DNA of 64,000 bases, from NCBI RefSeq assembly GCF_947179165.1, contig NC_077243.1, positions 5,698,001-5,762,000 on the forward strand, written 5' to 3'. Every line of letters starts with the position of its first letter. The first letter of the stretch is position 1. This DNA comes from Solanum dulcamara. Taxonomy: Eukaryota > Streptophyta > Magnoliopsida > Solanales > Solanaceae. The position numbers were made by a program, and so were the translations under genes. The notes under the pieces were generated by a model. That model was not told where the DNA came from, ran no database searches, and saw only the letters and a list, made by a program, of their open reading frames with translations. Positions 57,741 to 64,000 of the stretch are shown one piece after another.

Positions 57741-60131
57741 AATATTTTCCTAAAAGAACACTATCTCCTTTTTTTGGGCAACTCGTTAATTCTAACTTTC
57801 TACGTAACATATTTAAGAGACCACAAGATTAAAAGACATTTTGGTACATTAATTAATTTAAGATCATAAAATTTTAAAGCCTTTTTTATTTTTTAAACTT
57901 TGTGGCAAGTTAAAATTAGACAACTAAATTAAAACGTAGAGAGTAGTAAGTAATTTGTAGCCTCATTATAGGTTGTGCTACTGCTAAGAGGACAAAAGGC
58001 TTTGCAATTGGATAAAATATAAAGAAGTAAATACATGAAAAAGTTAACAAGAACTCAACATTATATATATATATATATAAAATCATTTTTTGCCAAAAAG
58101 AATTTAGATAAATTCCTTGACTTTATCTAACTACGCCCCGTATTTAATCGTTGCGGCATTTTAATTTGATGATGTTATTTCTGGTTGAGGCGTAGTGCTC
58201 ACCTACTGAAAATCTCAAGTATACTTCTGCTAAAACTCCTAGCCTGCAATAAATAAGTAAAGACTTAAATTACTTTATTAATTTATTTATTTTTGCGGAT
58301 TTGGTATTCGATTGAAACTCAACTAAATTTGGATATCTATGTGAAAGTTTTATATTAATGGTAAAACGTTTGTTAATAAATATGACTCCGTATATAGAGA
58401 TGCTCAAATCTAACCTTTGATTAATGTTGAAGAAATAGTTACCACTCCGTCACAGATCTGATTGGTTATATTACCTTATTTATAAACTACTACATTTTTT
58501 TTAAAAAAATAATCATAAATGTTAATATATGTCGGGCACATCACCCTATACCTAATTTATTTAATTAGATTATAAATAAGAGAAAACCTTTTAAATTTGT
58601 GCAATTCATTAATCTGTCTTTGCGTCTTCGACTTTTCTATGCCAAACTCTTACCACATTGTTATAAACAAATAATGATAATCGGTTGAGGTTTATAATAA
58701 CAATAACAATATAATTAGAAAACAGAAGTATGGTTTCTATTTTAAGTTCAAACTGGACCAAACAACATCTGCTTGCTGATGTTTATTTTTGCTATTGTTT
58801 CTTGACAATTTGCATTGACTATAAATATGTCAATGATCGAATATTTTAGACTTAAATATAATGAAATTATAATGTCGAGGATGCATACTGTAGTAATTAA
58901 TTACTTTTTTTTAATAGCCAGTATCCATCTAGACCAACTTTGATATTGATAATTACTCCAAGAAGTTCAACTTGCACCTTATAATTATCGACGAGTAAAT
59001 ATTAGGTTTTCAAATTTAAATTAATTCTAATTAGCTATATATACACATACAACTGTATTCTCACAAAGTGGATCTGAAAGGAATAAAATGTAAGCAAATC
59101 TTATATCTATTTTAAAGGTAAGATAAGATACACATTAAATAACGATATTCAAATAATCTAAAATAACACATTAAATAACGATATTCAAATAATCTAAAAT
59201 ACTTACTCCGAAAATTTTACCTAATATATATAGTGTTATGGATCTAACACCTGAAAAGCAAAGGAGGCTAATGATTTTACGTTAGTTGTTATCGTTAAAA
59301 AACTGATCTGTTAAGGTATGAAATTAATGAGTCTAAAAGACTCATAAAGTATGAGGTCTTATGTGTAGATATTGAATTGTAATTTATAGTTTAATAATAG
59401 ACTAAATTAGAAATATGTAGATATTCAATTGATAATTTTTAGTTTAATAATAGACTAAATTAGAAATATAAACTTTTTCTATTATAAATGATAATGTTAC
59501 GATAGTCAAATCAGATGTAGGTTTTGTTTTTGATATCCAATCGTTAGAACGAAAAAGTGGCTTGTCAAAGACTATGATTTTCGTCTTTAAAATTTTGATT
59601 CCAACTTGGGATACATCTCACCTAGGACCAACATATTATAAAAAATAGAAAATAATTATCTTAATTAATTTGTCCACAAAACGACATAAATAACTTTTAT
59701 AAGAATCGAACGTTCTTTTACTAACCACTTGAGATATCATTGTTTTTAGAATTGGGATACTAAGGTTATTATATTCATATGAGAGTTGCATGATTCTATC
59801 ATATAATATGGATCATAATAAATTGTTTTGTATAAAAGGATAACTACTATGCATCTATACTTGATTATACATTTATACTTGATTAATTAAAACCTCTAAA
59901 TTAGTTCAAACTTAATTGTCAGATCCCATAACTTATGATGCGTCTACAACTAAATTCCTCAATATTTTAGAGAACGATATCCCCATTCGATCCTAATAAC
60001 TGATCTCTAATTAGAAAGAGAAGTTTTTTTTGTGTTTTCTTTATAACTAGTAAGAGAAGTGAAACCTAAACACATAAGTTTTTATTTGAGGAACTTACTT
60101 TTAACCTTCCGAACTCAAAATATTGATTCTA
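57741..60131. other. AT-rich spacer with small tandem duplications
   Basis: No gene is seen. There is an (AT)n tract at 58063-58079. A 36-bp unit is doubled at 59132-59203 and a 52-bp unit at 59365-59469. Confidence 0.5.
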
Positions 60132-60314
60132 TAGTCAAATCTCTCTATATAACAAATATTTTTCATAATAGTAATATTTAATTATAGTGATTAAAGTTTT
60201 TTTTGAAATTAATTTTTATATTATATGTTATATATTTATATGATATGTTCTATGTAATAGCATTTCATTATAATAGTTAAAAAAGTGTCATTATAGAGAG
60301 ATTATTTGACTGTA
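60132..60314. mobile_element. short MITE with AGTCAAAT..CTCTCTATA ends
   Basis: The left TAGTCAAATCTCTCTATATA and, reverse complement of the right, ACAGTCAAATAATCTCTCTA are inverted ends. AATAGT and ACTATT variants pair inward. Non-coding, about 183 bp. Confidence 0.6.
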
Positions 60315-61453
60315 ATAGAAATTAAATAAATACAAAGAAACACGATTCTTCTTCTTCTTCTTTTCCACATTTCAAAGAGTATTATTATTGTGTATTATTT
60401 CTTTATCGTACATTCTTTTACTATTTATGCTATTTATGTTTTTCAGTGTTTACTATTTCAATGTGACGAAAAAGGCACAATTGATCATTTGAATTATTTT
60501 TTTTCTTTAATTGAAAGGTCTATACTTTTATATGATAATTAATCAGTATATATTTATCAAAAACTAAAATTCCTAAATAGATTTCAAAATATTAAATAAT
60601 CTAAACAAAAATAACCAAAATAATTATAAAAAACACAGACATTTTGTACTTGATATTTTATTTCCAAATATTTCTTCAATTAAGAAAATGAAAAGAAAAA
60701 AATAGGATTATATTACCTCATTCACTTGCTTTCTCTAAATTTAGCTTGAAAGATGAATTACGCATACAAAGACAAGTGTCAAAACCGTAAAGGGTATAGG
60801 TTTGAATATATTGTTGTTAACTTGTTATGATAGTGTTTCGATACTCTTTAATTGTGATGATTATTAAAAAAATAATGAGTTAAAAAATTATTATTATTTT
60901 AAAAAATCAAAATCTTTAGCGTTACTCTAATGAATGTGAAGAAAGACTACTTTGGTAAAACTAATATAGACCAGTACTGACTACTTTGGTAAAACTAATA
61001 TAGAGCAGTACTAAATTAAGATTAAAAAGTAAATATGGATAATCACATTATCTTTTAAATTAATATTTTTTTAAAGCATACAAAAGCAACTTTTTTTTGT
61101 TAAAAAAAATGGTGTAGGGAAAGGAGAAATGACAAGGAGATTACAATGTAGGAAATCGAATCCTCACTAATGAGGCGGAAGTTTAGATAGTCACTAAAAT
61201 ATCCGTACAAGGTCCGGCAATTTAGTTTTAAGATGTTAGGTTAAGAAACAACGATGGATTGTATAAATGGACACAAAATACAAACTAATTTGAGCAACTA
61301 GTTGAAAGTACCGATAAAGGAGGAAATTTTTTATCTAAAGATCTAATGAGATAATTGAGATATCTAAAAGAAGTAATGAATTCCTTAATTCCCTATTTGA
61401 TGGAAATATAGAACATAAAAGAAACCTTAAACTTAGATAGTATATAAGAGTTT
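60315..61453. other. AT-rich spacer
   Basis: No gene is seen. A 34-bp unit (GACTACTTTGGTAAAACTAA...) is doubled at 60945-61012. Confidence 0.5.
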
Positions 61454-61690
61454 TGTTATAAAATAAACAAACTTAACAAATTAATAAGAAGGAAAGATAG
61501 TAAGAGAAAGAAAGAGAGTTGAGAGATTTCAGTGTATCACATTTTATTGCAGATTCAATACCTTTTATAGGCAAACTTTGTTGAAAAAATGATTAAGGTA
61601 TAGTACAAAACACATGAGCTACAGTGAGAATACCATTCATCTACAGTGAAAGTGGGTCCCATGGACATCCACTTTTTGACTTGTTTTACA
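61454..61690 (-). repeat. 3' LTR of copia element 2, about 237 bp
   Basis: On the minus strand it begins TGTAAAACAAGTC after the purine tract and ends TTATAACA, the same ending as element 1. A TATA-like CCTATAAAAGG is present near 61570. Confidence 0.75.
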
Positions 61691-62049
61691 AACTCCCCCT
61701 TGGATGTTCATGTACAAAAGAAAAATATGTACATAATTATTTATAATACACATTGTTTTCTCCCTCATTACTTTAATGATGAAGACCATAATTACATCCT
61801 CTCTGCTTGAGTTACTTGCAAGGTGCCTTCTTGATTGGAGTTCATCAAAAGATAACGTGTCTTGTTAAAACATTATTAGGAAAAATCCTGTGAAAAAAAG
61901 CCTAATGAAGGAAAAAAAGTATATACATTTTATAATACGCCTTGAGTGTTGCCTCATTAAAAACCTTACCAGAAAAATTCAGTAGGACAAAACCTTGATT
62001 AAGGGAAAAAGAGTACTGCGCATATTTTATCCCCCCTGATGAAAACTTC

Positions 62050-63385
62050 ATTTGATATTTTGGAGACGATGCATTCCAATCTTATATCTTAGTTTTCAAA
62101 AGTTGATGTTGGTAATGCCTTTGTGAATAAATCTGCAAGATTATCACTCGAACGAACTTGTTATACATCAATATCACCATTCTTCTAGAGATCATGTGTG
62201 AAGAATAATTTTGGTGAAATATGTTTCGTTCTGTCTCCTTTTATGAAGTCACCTTTCAATTGAGTTATGCACGCGGCATTGTCTTCGAATATAACTGTGG
62301 ATACTTTGACATCATTTTTCAGACCGCATTTTCTTTGATAAAGTGTATCATCGATCTCAATCACACACATTCTCTACTTACTTCATGAATTGTTATTATT
62401 TCAGCATGATTTGAAGAAGTAGCAACAATAGACTTCTTTGTAGATCGTCATGATATAGCAATTCCTCCGTATGTAAGTAGATAGCCTGTTTGAGATCGAG
62501 CTTTATGTGGGTCTGATAAATAACCTGCATCTGCATAACCAATAAGGTCTGCACAACCTTTATTAGTATAAAACAAACTCATATCAATGGTACCCTGTAA
62601 GTATCGCAAAATATGCTTGATACCGTTCCAATGTCTTTGCATTGGGGATGAACTATATCTTGCCAACAAATTAATAGAAAATGTTATATTGCTTTACCAA
62701 GATACATAAGTGCACCAATAGCACTGAGATATGGTACTTCAGGATCAAGAAGTTCTTTATTCTCTTCTAGAGTCGAAATAGATCTTTGTCCACTTCAAGT
62801 GAATGAACAACCATTGGAGTACTTAATGAATGTGTTTTATCCATGTAAAATCGTTTTAAGATTTTCTCAGTGTAGGCTAATTGGTGGACAAAGACCCCAT
62901 CTGCTAAATGTTCAATTTGCAAACCTAGATAAAGTTTTGTCTTTCCAAGATCCTTCATCTCAAATTCTTTCTTTAGATATTCAATTGTCTTTGGACCTCT
63001 TCAGGGGTTCCAATGAGATTTATGTCATCAACATAAACAGCAAGTATAACAAACTCTGATTTCATTTTCTTAATAAAAATACATGGACAAATGACATCAT
63101 TTATATAACCTTCATTTATCAAGTACTCACTAAGGCGATTATACCACATACGCCCTGATCATTTCAGACCATATAATGATCTTTGCAATTTGATTGAGTA
63201 TATCTCTTGAAACTTAGTACATGCTTCAGACAATTTTAATCCTTCTAAGATTTTCATGTAAATTTCATTATCAAGTGAAGCTGTAACTACATCCATTAAA
63301 TGTATTTCAAGATTTTTATATACAACTAAACTAATGAGATATCGAAAAGTTATTCCATCCATAACAGGTGAATATGTTTCTTCAT
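62050..63385 (-). pseudogene. copia element 2 reverse transcriptase and RNase H (broken)
   Basis: Minus-strand pieces in order: YSPVMDGITFRYLISLVVY (about 63362), LQRSLYGLK, the catalytic YVDD in AVYVDDINLIG (about 63020-63040), MKDLGKTKLYLGLQIEHLAD (62958), MLARYSSSPMQRHWNGIKHI (62669), YADAGYLSDPHK, then EDNAACITQLKGDFIKGDRT (about 62290). At least three stops or frameshifts separate these pieces. Confidence 0.85.
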
Positions 63386-64000
63386 AATAAATGACTCTGC
63401 AAGGTCATTTTGAGTATGAACATGAGCAACAGGATGTTCAATTTTTATCCCAACTGATAAGCAATAATTATCAAAAACTTGGGATGTAAATTCTCCAGCA
63501 TTATCAAGGTGAATAGCTTTAATTGGATAATCTAAAAATTGTGCCCTTAATTTTATTATTTATGTTAATAACTTCGCAAACGCTAGGTTGTAAGATGATA
63601 AGAGGCACACATGAGACCATCTTGATTATGCATCTATTATGACCATAAAATATCTAAACAATCCAATAAATGGATGAATAGGTCCATATTTATCCTCATG
63701 TATACACTCTAAAAAGCCAGGAGATTCGATGCCAACCGTCAGGGTTGATGGTCTGGCAATTAATTTGCCTTGATAACAAGCAGCACATGAAAATTCATCA
63801 TTCGTAAGAATCTTCAGGTTCTTTAATGGATGTCCAGTTTAATTTTCAAGAATTCGTCTCATCATTGATGACCTATTCGATCATGTCATAACACAAATGT
63901 ATTTAGATCAGTAAACTTCTAGTTTACGATCAAATGTGCTTCAATTGCACTAATTTCTGCATAATATAGGCCAGATGACAAAGTTGGTAATTTTTTCAAA
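63386..64000 (-). pseudogene. copia element 2 integrase core (partial)
   Basis: The minus strand shows a CxxC and GKLIARPS region (about 63760-63790), then LDNAGEFTSQVFDNYC (about 63510) and HVHTQNDLAES (about 63410), with the DDE acidic residues recognisable. The coding sequence then jumps straight into reverse transcriptase. Stops are present upstream. Confidence 0.8.

Larger units (their letters stand above)
61454..64000 (-). mobile_element. Ty1-copia element 2, internally deleted, runs off the window
   Basis: Same family layout as the first element, on the minus strand: 3' LTR (61454-61690), purine tract AAGGGGGAG (61693-61701), a non-coding stretch with the same roughly 90-bp repeats (about 61850-62030), RNase H, reverse transcriptase and integrase up to the window end. 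LTR sequence and RT details differ clearly from element 1, so they are relatives rather than copies of one recent insertion. An internal deletion near 63388 joins integrase to reverse transcriptase. Confidence 0.85.

Noticed and set aside
1..64000. tRNA, rRNA, snoRNA and riboswitch genes
   Set aside because: None was recognised by eye on either strand; a covariance-model scan would be needed to exclude small ones.

Overview
This window is nuclear DNA of a flowering plant, most likely a Solanaceae (inference). The reasons are short-exon genes with GT-AG and GC-AG introns, AT-rich spacers, decayed Ty1-copia elements, MITEs, and RTE-type LINEs whose tails end in a CAA-repeat run of the kind shared by Solanaceae RTE LINEs and TS-type SINEs. 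Nothing bacterial or organellar is evident.

Layout. 1-5284: a Ty1-copia element (+). The window opens on the last 8 bases of its 5' LTR; the 3' LTR is 5082-5284. 5285-13000: foldback DNA, degenerate repeat modules, a MITE and two decayed exons resembling a PEARLI4-like domain. 13162-19689: gene 1, a PDS5-like HEAT protein whose last exon encodes a PEARLI4-like domain. 20211-22047: a 5'-truncated LINE (-) with a 17-bp target-site duplication. 22690-24850: a partial duplicate of the gene 1 promoter and first exon. 25621-28690: decayed Tudor-type exons and a long inverted repeat (arms about 0.66 kb, loop about 45 bp). 30850-31820: a LINE remnant and a 199-bp tandem duplication. 32740-40879: another duplicate block with a third PEARLI4-like remnant and gene 2, a PDS5-like gene cut short after exon 6. 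41885-45835: an inverted-repeat-bounded segment holding two nested LINEs (-). 46410-46935: a PDS5-like pseudogene (-), head to head with gene 3. 48292-56524: gene 3, a full PDS5C-like gene (HEAT, Tudor and a repeat-expanded tail). 57350-61450: AT-rich spacer with MITEs and short tandem duplications. 61454-64000: a second copia element (-), running off the window.

The theme is a PDS5-like cohesin-cofactor cluster growing and decaying by segmental duplication: three plausible genes and at least three broken copies. Gene 3 is the best candidate for a working PDS5C-type protein, which in plants assists sister-chromatid cohesion. Genes 1 and 2 keep the HEAT part but lack a Tudor domain.

The most unusual structure is the tail of gene 3. 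A three-exon module of about 0.65-0.72 kb is repeated in tandem. Its last copy then expanded into four nearly identical 206-bp units, each holding 111 coding bases and a 95-bp intron, so each unit adds 37 residues in frame. The second most unusual is the inverted repeat at 27171-28545, which would be transcribed as a long hairpin RNA.

Exon borders were set by eye from splice consensus and from comparison among the three paralogues. No alignment or database search was run.
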